The notes under the pieces are model-generated. The model did not search any database, was not told where the DNA came from, and saw nothing but the letters and a program-made list of their open reading frames with translations. From Clostridia bacterium (GTDB lineage Bacteria > Bacillota > Clostridia > TANB77 > CAG-508), in contig CAADUD010000009.1 in assembly GCA_900752095.1 (NCBI GenBank), positions 1-29,630 on the forward strand: DNA of 29,630 bases, in the 5' to 3' direction. Positions 14,599 to 22,137 of this stretch are shown here, piece after piece; the stretch's first letter is position 1; every line of letters begins with the position of its first letter. The position numbers and the translations under genes are program-made.

Positions 14599-15177
14599 TT
14601 AATTATTCTTAACATATCTTGTATTCTTCAGCTTATCATTTAGTTTTTGATATACATTTTCTATCATCCATTTTTCGTTAGAATTTTTTGCAATATCTTC
14701 CAAATTCATCCATTTTACACCACTGTTTTCCTCTTCTTTTACTTTTAAAATTTCTTTTTCGTCCACTTCTACAAGATAAGTCAAATTTAAATGTTGGTGT
14801 GATGAAACATATTTTTCTTTTTTAATATGTCCATTAACACAAATAATTTCTAGAGAAAATATGTTATTATTTAGCACTTTTACATTTTTTATTCCTGTTT
14901 CTTCTTTTAACTCTCTAATAGCTACTTCTAACAAATTATCTTCGCCATCTGCATGCCCTCCTGTCCAAGCCCATGATTGATATATATTATGGTATATCAT
15001 CAATACTTTCGTTTTCTCTCGATTTACTGCCCAGGCTGATGCTGTAAAATGCCCAAACTCATTATTTCTTGTAAGTACATCTTCAAAAGTATCTATATAC
15101 TTTAACATAATTTGTTTATCGTTCGCTTCTTGTTCATTATATGGTTGATATTCTTCTATTTTCTCTCTTAATTTCAT
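14599..15177 (-). CDS. Nudix hydrolase
   Basis: The 192-residue protein has a Nudix box from GGHADGED to RELKEETGI (about residues 73-96). The REL-EE-G core is intact; the first glutamate of the box is replaced by aspartate, which still can bind metal. The preceding strand FTASAWAVNREKTKVLMIYH and the WAWTGGHADG entry resemble a common Bacillota group of about 170-190 residues. The substrate, a nucleoside diphosphate linked to another group, cannot be told from the box. AAGGAG lies seven bases before the ATG. It stands alone with its own terminator. Confidence 0.9.
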   Translation of the reverse strand: MKLREKIEEYQPYNEQEANDKQIMLKYIDTFEDVLTRNNEFGHFTASAWAVNREKTKVLMIYHNIYQSWAWTGGHADGEDNLLEVAIRELKEETGIKNVKVLNNNIFSLEIICVNGHIKKEKYVSSHQHLNLTYLVEVDEKEILKVKEEENSGVKWMNLEDIAKNSNEKWMIENVYQKLNDKLKNTRYVKNN

Positions 15178-15218
15178 TTGTTTTCTCCTTATCTTTAATT
15201 TTTCTTCTATTTTTTACT

Positions 15219-15287
15219 TTATATCTGTTTAATTTTTGATATAAGTTTTTGTTCTTCAGTTGTCATATTTTTGTTAGAAGTATTATA
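15219..15287 (-). promoter_or_regulatory. Nudix gene promoter with possible 15-codon upstream ORF
   Basis: TATAAT at 15282-15287 (minus strand, preceded by CATATGA) is a convincing -10 box; the -35 region is weak. The roughly 100-nt leader contains a short frame at 15219-15266 (MTTEEQKLISKIKQI) whose ATG lies only about 9 bases from the expected transcript start and has no ribosome binding site. Confidence 0.45.
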
Positions 15288-15445
15288 TCATATGCCACTT
15301 AAATATGCTACCTTGGGGTTATGAGAATTTAAGCAGCATTTTTTGTAATTTAATGAAAAGTTAAGTTTTTATCTAAATATCAACGTTTATAGCTATTTTT
15401 ATTTGAAGAACTTTTGTGCGTTTTTAGGTCAATTTTGGGTGCTTT

Positions 15446-15522
15446 TGTCCCCATCGTGTCCCCAAAGTCTGAGAAGCCTTGTCGCACAAGAGGTTCAAAA
15501 TGGCATTTGCAAATTGGGGACA
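15446..15522 (+). promoter_or_regulatory. Structured, GC-richer leader of tnpV
   Basis: The stretch at about 15410-15530 is visibly richer in G and C than its neighbours. TGTCCCCA occurs as a direct repeat (15446-15453, 15457-15464). TGTCCCCAA (15457-15465) is mirrored by TTGGGGACA (15514-15522), and an inner hairpin CTTGT-CGC-ACAAG lies between. No SD-led ORF is present until tnpV. It could be a structured RNA leader, or the border or recombination site of the mobile segment. Confidence 0.45.
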
Positions 15523-15555
15523 TTTTTAATTTTTTATAATTTGGAGGTTTTAAAA

Positions 15556-15909
15556 ATGAATAAAATTACTTATCACAGAGAAGGAGATTATTTAATTCCT
15601 GACTTATATTTACCTAAGCAACCTGAAGGAAATATTGGAAAATATGGACATTTAAGATTAGAGTATCTAAAGAATTTTAAGAAAGGTTTATATACTGAAT
15701 TACTTATAGATGGTACTTTGAAACAACATTTGTTAGATATAGATGAAAGTGCTACTACCAAAGTAAATAGGCTTATAAAACAACTTGCTGAAGTTGAACA
15801 TATTGATGAAAATTTAAAAGAGCATCATCAAATGGAGTGGGTTCAAGCTATGAATAATATTAAAAATAGAGCTGAAGAAATTATTTTAAATGAAATTTTA
15901 TATGTGTAG
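15556..15909 (+). CDS. tnpV: TnpV-like transposon protein
   Basis: The 117-residue protein opens ITYHREGDYLIPDLYLP and continues with IGKYGHLRLEYLKNFKKGLY and QMEWVQAMNNIKNRAEEI, which match the TnpV family carried on Tn4451/Tn4453-type mobilizable transposons. Its molecular role is not established. I placed the start at 15556, where GGAGG lies eight bases upstream; the open frame extends further 5' but that part is low-complexity and has no start signal. It precedes a small gene by 12 bp. No recombinase or mobilization gene is present, so this is probably a remnant. Confidence 0.88.
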   Translation: MNKITYHREGDYLIPDLYLPKQPEGNIGKYGHLRLEYLKNFKKGLYTELLIDGTLKQHLLDIDESATTKVNRLIKQLAEVEHIDENLKEHHQMEWVQAMNNIKNRAEEIILNEILYV

Positions 15910-15921
15910 GAGGATTTAGAT

Positions 15922-16218
15922 ATGGTTAATTTTAGAGATGTTAATGAAAATGATATTTTGAAAGAATGGTTTGATTTTAGAGAAGAAACTTATTTGTGTT
16001 ATGCGGATAAACAAGATAGAGAAAATGAATTTAAATTTGATATTTTTAGAGAGAATATTTTAAAAAATATTCCTAAGCAGAATAGAACTTATGTAGAAAA
16101 ACAACTTGATCTTCTTTATGATGATTTTATGAGGTATTTGACTTATATTACTGAAAAGTATTATAGAAATGGATTTGTGGATGGTTCTCAGTTAGTTATG
16201 GGATGTTTTGATGAATAA
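15922..16218 (+). CDS. Small acidic protein cotranscribed with tnpV
   Basis: I do not recognise this 98-residue protein. It is helical in appearance, acidic, with two tyrosine-rich segments (ETYLCYADKQDRENEF; YLTYITEKYYRNGFVDG). It has no signal peptide, membrane segment or metal motif. GGAGG lies seven bases before the ATG, and only 12 bp separate it from tnpV, so both form one unit of mobile-element origin. It may be one of the small companion proteins common next to TnpV. Confidence 0.7.
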   Translation: MVNFRDVNENDILKEWFDFREETYLCYADKQDRENEFKFDIFRENILKNIPKQNRTYVEKQLDLLYDDFMRYLTYITEKYYRNGFVDGSQLVMGCFDE

Positions 16219-16258
16219 GAAATACATTTCAAGAATCCTATATAATTTGTTTAAATAA

Positions 16259-16308
16259 AAAAGTAAAAGTTTTGAGTAATAATTTAAAAACTCAAAACTT
16301 TTACTTTT
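16259..16308. terminator. Bidirectional terminator between tnpV unit and CBASS operon
   Basis: A 19-bp perfect stem (16259-16277 and 16290-16308, core GTAAAAGTTTTGAGT) has a 12-nt loop with A and T runs on both sides. The arm overlaps the stop codon of the Cap15 gene. It ends the convergent tnpV unit and CBASS operon. Confidence 0.92.
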
Positions 16309-16936
16309 ATTTTGTATACCATATGTCTCCATGTGTTTTTCTTGTTCTTTGATCACTGGTATAATATCCTTCTAGCTTACTCAGTTCCTCATTATAAATT
16401 AATTCACTAAATCCTTTATGAGGATTCATTGTTTTTTCTCTATTACTGTCTGGTTCATTTTCATATTCAAAAATCAACTCAACATTTTTATTTGTATCAT
16501 ACAATAAACTTGCCACTTTACTATATGAATTTGATTTTTCATTATTTGATATTATTTGAATTTTTGTCCATGTCTGTTTTATATGTAAACTAACATTACC
16601 TACAGTATCTTTCCAACTTGATTTATATTGTCCATTCCAAACTCCTGATAAATTAGGTATACTAGAAAATTTAAATTTAAAAATTTTTATTTTCCATAAA
16701 TATCTATCATATAAAAAATAAATAATCCCAAATATAAATAAAACTGAAAACTGTTTGATATTATATCCATAAAAATCAATAGTTTCTATTATATTTTTTA
16801 AAACATCAGTATTACTAAAAAAAGAAGCAATCTTATTTAAAAAGAAATTAAATCCTGGTGTTATTATAATACTTATTAAAATCATAATTAGTATAACTTT
16901 CTCTCTTTTATCACTATTTATAGCATATGTATGCAT
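16307..16936 (-). CDS. cap15: CBASS effector Cap15 (membrane beta-barrel)
   Basis: The 209-residue protein has two membrane helices (about residues 13-34 and 63-80) followed by a soluble beta-rich domain opening LSGVWNGQY (96-104) and containing VSLHIKQTWTKIQI and KLEGYYTSDQRT. This is the layout of Cap15, in which a beta-barrel binds the cyclic nucleotide and the helices oligomerise and disrupt the inner membrane. It is the last gene of a type II CBASS operon; its ATG is one base from the cap3 stop, with AAGGAGG inside the end of cap3. Assignment rests on architecture, motif pattern and context. Confidence 0.85.
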   Translation of the reverse strand: MHTYAINSDKREKVILIMILISIIITPGFNFFLNKIASFFSNTDVLKNIIETIDFYGYNIKQFSVLFIFGIIYFLYDRYLWKIKIFKFKFSSIPNLSGVWNGQYKSSWKDTVGNVSLHIKQTWTKIQIISNNEKSNSYSKVASLLYDTNKNVELIFEYENEPDSNREKTMNPHKGFSELIYNEELSKLEGYYTSDQRTRKTHGDIWYTK

Positions 16937-16937
16937 T

Positions 16938-17408
16938 TTATTCCTCCTTTAATTTATATATTTTTTTATTTTTATCTATAGTGCAAATATATAAATTTTC
17001 ATTATTTCCTAAAATTATCATAAATACATTTTCTATTTCTATATTTTTATTATTCAACATTTGTTTTACTAATTGTTTATCTACAAAAGATGGAGTTGGA
17101 TATTGCTCATCATGAGTGTGCCATTCACCCAAATAATTAATTTTCCCATTACTTTTTTCCCAATATTTATTAATAACAGCTTGCGCTTGTTTTTTATTTC
17201 TAATAAAAAAATACTTTCCCTTTTTATCTTCAGAATTCGTTGTTGAAATATTGGTTATTATATATGTGTTTTCTTTTTTATTAAATTTTCCTAATAAAAC
17301 TCCTCCATTCTCATGTTTATAATTTATGGGATTGAATTTATATATTCCCCTTAATCCTTCATCTTCAATAACTAATTTAAGTTTATCTTCTAATATAAAT
17401 TTTCTCAA
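16938..17408 (-). CDS. cap3: CBASS JAMM/MPN isopeptidase Cap3
   Basis: The 156-residue protein carries a complete JAMM zinc site: E33 before GGVLLG, H97 and H99 (EWHTHDE), S107 and D110, in the spacing H-x-H-x10-D. Cap3 removes the CD-NTase from the targets to which Cap2 joins it, and so resets priming. It lies 2 bp after cap2 and directly before the effector gene. Size and motif agree with the stand-alone Cap3 of type II CBASS. Confidence 0.93.
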   Translation of the reverse strand: MRKFILEDKLKLVIEDEGLRGIYKFNPINYKHENGGVLLGKFNKKENTYIITNISTTNSEDKKGKYFFIRNKKQAQAVINKYWEKSNGKINYLGEWHTHDEQYPTPSFVDKQLVKQMLNNKNIEIENVFMIILGNNENLYICTIDKNKKIYKLKEE

Positions 17409-17410
17409 TA

Positions 17411-19057
17411 TTATAACTCCTCTATATTTACTGTTCTATTCTTTGCACTTAACCATTTACTTGTTACTTCAATTTGATTTTCTCTTGCCCAATCTATTTT
17501 ACCAGCAATTGTTATAAAATAATTTTTGTCATTTAATAATTTGCCATTTATTATATTATCTAATAACTTTCTAATAAAAAAATCCGCTTCAAAACCAGAA
17601 TACTGAACAAAAGTACTCTGACATCCTGCTTCTTTTTTAGTAAATTTTTCAGGATTTTCTAATACTCTATTCTTTAATTTCCAATTATCATCATATATAC
17701 ATTGTTCGATATTATCTTGTTGTTTATTTAAAATAATAGCATGTCCTCCTAAAGCATATGGTTCTACCCATACTATTACTATTTTTCCTTTTAATTCTCC
17801 TTTATTATACTTGTCAATAATATATGACTCTAATGCTATATCTCCTACAGCAACAAATTGTATATCTCTATCAGATAATTCTTCAATATTATTTGTTGTC
17901 AAACTATATATATTATTCGGATAAGTTTCTATTCTTAATCCAATGTAATGATTTGTTAATTTTCTCTTTATTGCTTCCGATTTATTCGTATCAACAAAAT
18001 CCATTCCACAAATATGTCTTGCTATATTCTCTTTTCTTAAGTTTTCATCATCTACTAATTTAAAGTCATTTACTCCTAATTCAGTCAAAGCCTGTGCTAT
18101 ATAACCTCCAAGAGACCCGCATCCTAATATTGATACTTTTTTATCTATCATATTTCCGTCTCCACCTCTATAAAATAATCTTTTTCTATTTATTATTTCT
18201 GTCGTGAATTTTATTACCTTATTATCAGAGTAAACCATTCTATACGCAATATCAGGTGCTATTTTTCCCTTTCTAAATCCTTTTATATCAAAAATTCCTA
18301 TATGATTAATACATGATAATATATATTTTCCTTTATCTTCTTGTGAAAATAATATTATTGGATTTCCTTTTCTGTTAGTTAAAAATTTTTTATATTCTCT
18401 TCCATTTTCACTTTTACTTAATATATTATAAAATTCCTTATTAGTATGTGGAAAAGGAGGATATATTTTTTCAGACATAGGTATATAAATAGCATCTTCA
18501 ACTACTAATTCTTCTTCTTGACAATTTTTCTTTGCATACTCAATTAATTCGTTGTAATTATTTCCACAACACCAAAAACCATAATCTTTACTATGTATAC
18601 ATTTTATTTTTTTAACTTTATTTGAAGGTTCAAAAAGAACATCTATATTTCCTAATGTATCCTCATCTGATATCCAATACGCATGAAATTCATCAATAAA
18701 ATCTTCCTTGTTAAATCCATTTAGGCCATCATATATAATATTCATTGCTTTATTAATTGATTCCTTAATAACTTCTATTGGCATTTTTGGATTTGGAATA
18801 GCTTCCTGATTAAACAAACATAATTTTCCTGTTTTTTTATCAACATGTGGTAAATTTTTATATTCTTCACCTTTTACTCTAATTTCTGGAAATTGATATG
18901 GAAAACCAATTGGAAAGCTAATAATAAATTCTGTATTTATTCCATTTATTTCTTGTGAAGTTTCTACATATGAATTATTATATACATCTACTATTTTATA
19001 TGTTATACCTTTCATATTTAATTCATTCATTATTTCTTTAAGCTGAGTGCCCGTCAT
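17411..19057 (-). CDS. cap2: CBASS E2-E1 ubiquitin-transfer-like enzyme Cap2
   Basis: The 548-residue fusion has an N-terminal E2-like domain with ISFPIGFPYQFPEIRV and the active cysteine C80 (KLCLF). The C-terminal E1 adenylation domain has its nucleotide loop GCGSLGG (312-318), the acidic VDDENL (335-340) and the catalytic cysteine C479 (AGCQST). Cap2 adenylates the C-terminus of the CD-NTase and links it to cellular targets, raising cyclase activity. The ATG overlaps the last codons of the CD-NTase gene and has a poor ribosome binding site, so it is probably translated by coupling. Confidence 0.95.
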   Translation of the reverse strand: MTGTQLKEIMNELNMKGITYKIVDVYNNSYVETSQEINGINTEFIISFPIGFPYQFPEIRVKGEEYKNLPHVDKKTGKLCLFNQEAIPNPKMPIEVIKESINKAMNIIYDGLNGFNKEDFIDEFHAYWISDEDTLGNIDVLFEPSNKVKKIKCIHSKDYGFWCCGNNYNELIEYAKKNCQEEELVVEDAIYIPMSEKIYPPFPHTNKEFYNILSKSENGREYKKFLTNRKGNPIILFSQEDKGKYILSCINHIGIFDIKGFRKGKIAPDIAYRMVYSDNKVIKFTTEIINRKRLFYRGGDGNMIDKKVSILGCGSLGGYIAQALTELGVNDFKLVDDENLRKENIARHICGMDFVDTNKSEAIKRKLTNHYIGLRIETYPNNIYSLTTNNIEELSDRDIQFVAVGDIALESYIIDKYNKGELKGKIVIVWVEPYALGGHAIILNKQQDNIEQCIYDDNWKLKNRVLENPEKFTKKEAGCQSTFVQYSGFEADFFIRKLLDNIINGKLLNDKNYFITIAGKIDWARENQIEVTSKWLSAKNRTVNIEEL

Positions 19058-20006
19058 TTTTCAAAATAGCAGGAGAAGAAGTCCTTACATAACTTTCTTG
19101 CTCTTGCTCCTCCTTATTTTTTTCTACTTTAGGGAATCTATCTCCAAATATTCCACTTAATATTTCATTTATTTTATCTACATCTTCTTCATTAGCTGCT
19201 TTATTAAGTTGTTCCTCTAGCTTTTCTAGTGATTCTATTATTTGCTCACGTTGTGCTTCCGATTTTTTTTCAAATAAATCTTCATATGGTCTTACTGGCT
19301 TGTTGCATGAAAAATTACAATTCAATGTACTATTAATATTAGCAATTGTTCCTATTAACGAATTTAAGTCATTCTCAGTACTTCTGTAAAAATTATCTGC
19401 TACTAATATTGTAATTTCCAAACCTTTTAATGGAATGTTTTTGTAATCTTTCCAAGCTTTTAAATATTTAACATCACTTCTTACTTGTTCACCATAAATT
19501 TTTATTTTATCAATAAACCAATCAGTAAATTCTTTTGGATCACTTATACTCCAACCGTTTTCCTTATGAGCTAAATAAATGTCCTCATTTTTACTTATGT
19601 ATATAGGTAAATCTACATGATAATTTTCAGCAAATACCACTCTTACGCATGTATTTTTATCAATTGGATTTGTAGAAGTATATCCTTGTACAGCATCTTT
19701 TACCCAAGTATGTACAGTTGTTGTTGAAGGCCATTCACTTATATCTTTATCTGAATATCCTTGAATATAAACACCATCATCTACATCATATTCTTTATCT
19801 CCTATTGGATTAACAGTAGTCTTCATTGCAAAAGAACCTTGCATGTAAAATTTTGGTTGTAGTCTATCTTTTTCAGTGAATTTATTTTTAATTCTAGTTC
19901 TTAAACCATTCCTTCCTCTTATTAAATTATCTCTTTTACCCCCATCTAACGTGATTTTATTATTAAAATTATTAAATGCTTTTTGAATATTTTCTTTATT
20001 TTCCAT
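19038..20006 (-). CDS. CBASS cyclic-oligonucleotide synthase (CD-NTase)
   Basis: The 322-residue nucleotidyltransferase shows the GS motif QGSFAMKT (56-63), the metal-binding D74 and D76 (EYDVDDG) and a third aspartate D132 (HVDLPIY). On phage sensing it would make a cyclic di- or trinucleotide that activates Cap15. A charged helical segment (about 255-300) precedes a flexible tail ending GHSA; a small terminal residue is what Cap2 uses for conjugation. The clade and product cannot be fixed by eye. It starts the CBASS operon, with AAGGAGG six bases before the ATG. Confidence 0.94.
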   Translation of the reverse strand: MENKENIQKAFNNFNNKITLDGGKRDNLIRGRNGLRTRIKNKFTEKDRLQPKFYMQGSFAMKTTVNPIGDKEYDVDDGVYIQGYSDKDISEWPSTTTVHTWVKDAVQGYTSTNPIDKNTCVRVVFAENYHVDLPIYISKNEDIYLAHKENGWSISDPKEFTDWFIDKIKIYGEQVRSDVKYLKAWKDYKNIPLKGLEITILVADNFYRSTENDLNSLIGTIANINSTLNCNFSCNKPVRPYEDLFEKKSEAQREQIIESLEKLEEQLNKAANEEDVDKINEILSGIFGDRFPKVEKNKEEQEQESYVRTSSPAILKNDGHSA

Positions 20007-20081
20007 AATTATTCCTCCTTCTATATTAATATATATCGTTTTTATTAAAAAACTTGTAGAATCTTGTAATGTTATTATATT

Positions 20082-20441
20082 TTATATTATATTTTGTCTT
20101 ATTATATTTTTCACTTTACTCAACACAACAAACATTACTACTACAAATAACATATATATCGAGATTACTAAATTTATATCTTGAAACCATTGACATAGTT
20201 TTATAAGTACTTGTACATTTATACAATAAAAAAACATATAGCCAATACTTCCTAAAGTCTTGTTGCTTCTACTTCTGTAAAATACACCACACATTCTAAA
20301 TGCAATTTTATTTAGTACAGCACTTCCAAATAAAGAAAACATTAAAATTGCAGTTAATTGATTATCTGTTATATATTCAAATGGATTAGAAAATGCTTGA
20401 TCTCTTATAACACTATTAAATATACTTACAATTTCATACAT
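20082..20441 (-). CDS. Small three-helix membrane protein upstream of CBASS
   Basis: I do not recognise this 119-residue protein. It has three likely membrane helices (about 29-46, 62-82 and 91-108), with a basic segment FYRSRSNKT between the first and second and a basic tail. The start at 20441 has AAAGGAG seven bases upstream; an earlier ATG at 20474 lies in the terminator hairpin of the antitoxin gene and is unlikely. It is 75 bp before the CD-NTase gene on the same strand, so it may belong to the CBASS transcript as an extra membrane component, or be an independent gene. Confidence 0.65.
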   Translation of the reverse strand: MYEIVSIFNSVIRDQAFSNPFEYITDNQLTAILMFSLFGSAVLNKIAFRMCGVFYRSRSNKTLGSIGYMFFYCINVQVLIKLCQWFQDINLVISIYMLFVVVMFVVLSKVKNIIRQNII

Positions 20442-20462
20442 AGATTTCTCCTTTCCAAACAA

Positions 20463-20502
20463 AAAGCAAAACATTCTAGTAAAAACTAAAACATTTTGCT
20501 TT
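20463..20502 (-). terminator. Terminator of the toxin-antitoxin operon
   Basis: AAAGCAAAA (20463-20471) pairs with TTTTGCTTT (20494-20502). On the minus strand the stem is followed by TTTGTTT. It begins 4 bp after the antitoxin stop codon. Confidence 0.75.
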
Positions 20503-20506
20503 ATAT

Positions 20507-21523
20507 CTATTGGCTTATTTTTAAATTCATAGCATATTCAAATGATATTTCATCAAATTTTTTAGTTTTTTTCCACCCTTCCTCTTCATGTGACATATTA
20601 GAAATATCTGTCACATTTTTATTCTTTAGTAATTTAATTATTTTATTTATTATTTCAATTTCGCTATCCTTTAATTTGCTTAAATCAAAATTTTTGTTAC
20701 TTGTTATAATAGTTTTTGTGCCACTTTCATCTTCATAATCATTTCTTATATATTTATCATCTAATAAAGAAATTTCTTTGTATCTTTGATCTATTATTGT
20801 AGGACCATATTGTTGCTTTTGATATGTTAATCCAGTAATTGAAACTCCTCTTTGATTAAATGATAATATATCTATAAACCATAAATATTTATTAAGACTT
20901 GTAATTGTTAGGTTACTAACTTTACTAGAAATATAAGATATAATATTTTCTACCAATTCTAAATCAAATGCTTTATATCCATTAAATATGTTTGGTTTTA
21001 ATCGTAAAGAATTATTTATGACTCTTCTATACATATCTTGAATATCATCTTTGCTTATTTCATTTTCTAAATTTGTTGATACTATTTTTTCATAGGTCTT
21101 GTCGTTAATACTACCATTCTTATATGCTTCTTTTACTTTTTCTAAAAATTTGTCGTCATTATCTATTAATAGCTTTATATAATCACTTTGAGATTTTGTT
21201 GGTACTCCACCTCTTTCATATCTATTAATAGTCATTTTTCCAAATCCAAGAATAGCAGTTAGCTCTCTTTGTGATATATCATATTTTTCTCTTAAATCTA
21301 TAATATCTTGTGGCTTAATTATATTTGCTTTTTCTCTATATAGTTCATATATTTTTTCATTATTCTTTTCTTCAATTTCATTTACATATAAATCTTGATG
21401 GCATTCTTTACATACAGCTACATTTTCATATGTGTCTATTTCTATTCCTCTAAATTCCTTTAAATCTCTTTTTTCAACTTTATACTCTACTTCTTTTTTA
21501 CAATATGGACAATATACTCTCAT
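20507..21523 (-). CDS. Antitoxin: zinc finger, HTH and Panacea (SocA-like) domains
   Basis: The 338-residue protein combines three parts. An MqsA-like zinc finger has C5, C8, C38 and C41; an Xre/MqsA-type helix-turn-helix spans about 76-110 (ISQRELTAILGFGKMTINRYERGG, split here by its helix turn); and a C-terminal Panacea/DUF4065 domain spans about 175-330 (NKYLWFIDIL, SITGLTYQKQQYGP). The Panacea domain is known as a toxin-neutralising fold that pairs with many unrelated toxins, while the HTH gives autoregulation. The ATG is one base after the toxin stop with GAGGTG upstream, so the two are coupled and toxin comes first. Confidence 0.88.
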   Translation of the reverse strand: MRVYCPYCKKEVEYKVEKRDLKEFRGIEIDTYENVAVCKECHQDLYVNEIEEKNNEKIYELYREKANIIKPQDIIDLREKYDISQRELTAILGFGKMTINRYERGGVPTKSQSDYIKLLIDNDDKFLEKVKEAYKNGSINDKTYEKIVSTNLENEISKDDIQDMYRRVINNSLRLKPNIFNGYKAFDLELVENIISYISSKVSNLTITSLNKYLWFIDILSFNQRGVSITGLTYQKQQYGPTIIDQRYKEISLLDDKYIRNDYEDESGTKTIITSNKNFDLSKLKDSEIEIINKIIKLLKNKNVTDISNMSHEEEGWKKTKKFDEISFEYAMNLKISQ

Positions 21524-21524
21524 T

Positions 21525-21881
21525 TTAACTCACCTCATCATATTTACCAAATTCATGTATTGACAAACAAACTGACTTTTCTATACTTTCTACTCTAATC
21601 TTAATATACAGCTTAGTTCCTTCAAATAAAGGACTAAATTTAAATATCCACCCTTCATATTGTGGATCTCTGTCTTTTTCTGGACCTGCAAAGCAATCAT
21701 CTACTGAGAGTTCTCTAATGATATCTTTAACATCATCATTATTTAGGCTATATTCTCTCATAAACTCTACATTTTTCTTCGTTCTAACAATAACAAATTT
21801 ATCTCCGTTATTATCATTGTCTACAATTTTTTTAATTTTCAGTAAATTCTGACTTTGAATTTGACCTCCTATTGTATTCAT
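21525..21881 (-). CDS. MqsR-like toxin (RelE-superfamily mRNA interferase)
   Basis: The 118-residue protein resembles MqsR in its order of segments: a helix ending in FMREYSLNNDDVKDII, then LSVDDCFAGP, a variable loop, and WIFKFSPLFEGTKLYIKIRV with a last strand VCLSIHEF. MqsR is a ribosome-independent mRNA endonuclease; catalytic residues cannot be assigned by eye in this divergent copy. I set the start at 21881: AAGGAG is seven bases upstream, and the earlier in-frame ATG at 21935 lies between the -35 and -10 boxes of the promoter and so is not transcribed. Confidence 0.75.
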   Translation of the reverse strand: MNTIGGQIQSQNLLKIKKIVDNDNNGDKFVIVRTKKNVEFMREYSLNNDDVKDIIRELSVDDCFAGPEKDRDPQYEGWIFKFSPLFEGTKLYIKIRVESIEKSVCLSIHEFGKYDEVS

Positions 21882-21902
21882 ATGCCATCTCCTTAAAATT
21901 AG

Positions 21903-21954
21903 TGCCACTTTTTGATGGCAATTTAATTTTACCATGGCTATTATTATTAGTCAA
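21903..21954 (-). promoter_or_regulatory. Toxin-antitoxin promoter and operator
   Basis: On the minus strand TTGACT (21949-21954), 17 bp, TAAAAT (21926-21931) is a strong promoter, with CCATGG centred in the spacer edge. Just downstream an inverted repeat TGCCA (21903-21907) and TGGCA (21916-21920), eight bases apart, covers the transcript start. This is where the antitoxin HTH would repress the operon. Confidence 0.78.
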
Positions 21955-22071
21955 TACTTTTTCATAAATTTATTGGTAAATCTTCTTATTATTAAATCAA
22001 ATCTTCATTATATAGTATTTATTATTTCTATTTTTATACAATTTAATTACATTATTATTCTTAATCATAAT

Positions 22072-22121
22072 AAAAGTGTGAAATTTGATCATTTAGATTC
22101 AAAGTCATTTTTCACACTTTT
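22072..22121 (-). terminator. Terminator of the fic gene
   Basis: AAAAGTGTGAAA (22072-22083) pairs perfectly with TTTCACACTTTT (22110-22121) around 26 bases, 17 bp after the fic stop codon. The arm itself ends in TTTT on the minus strand. Confidence 0.7.
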
Positions 22122-22137
22122 TAATTATACTATAAAA

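Noticed and set aside
15403..15555. N-terminal extension of TnpV by 51 residues
   Set aside because: No ribosome binding site at the earlier ATG, unlike family members, and the region is a structured non-coding leader; GGAGG precedes the ATG at 15556.
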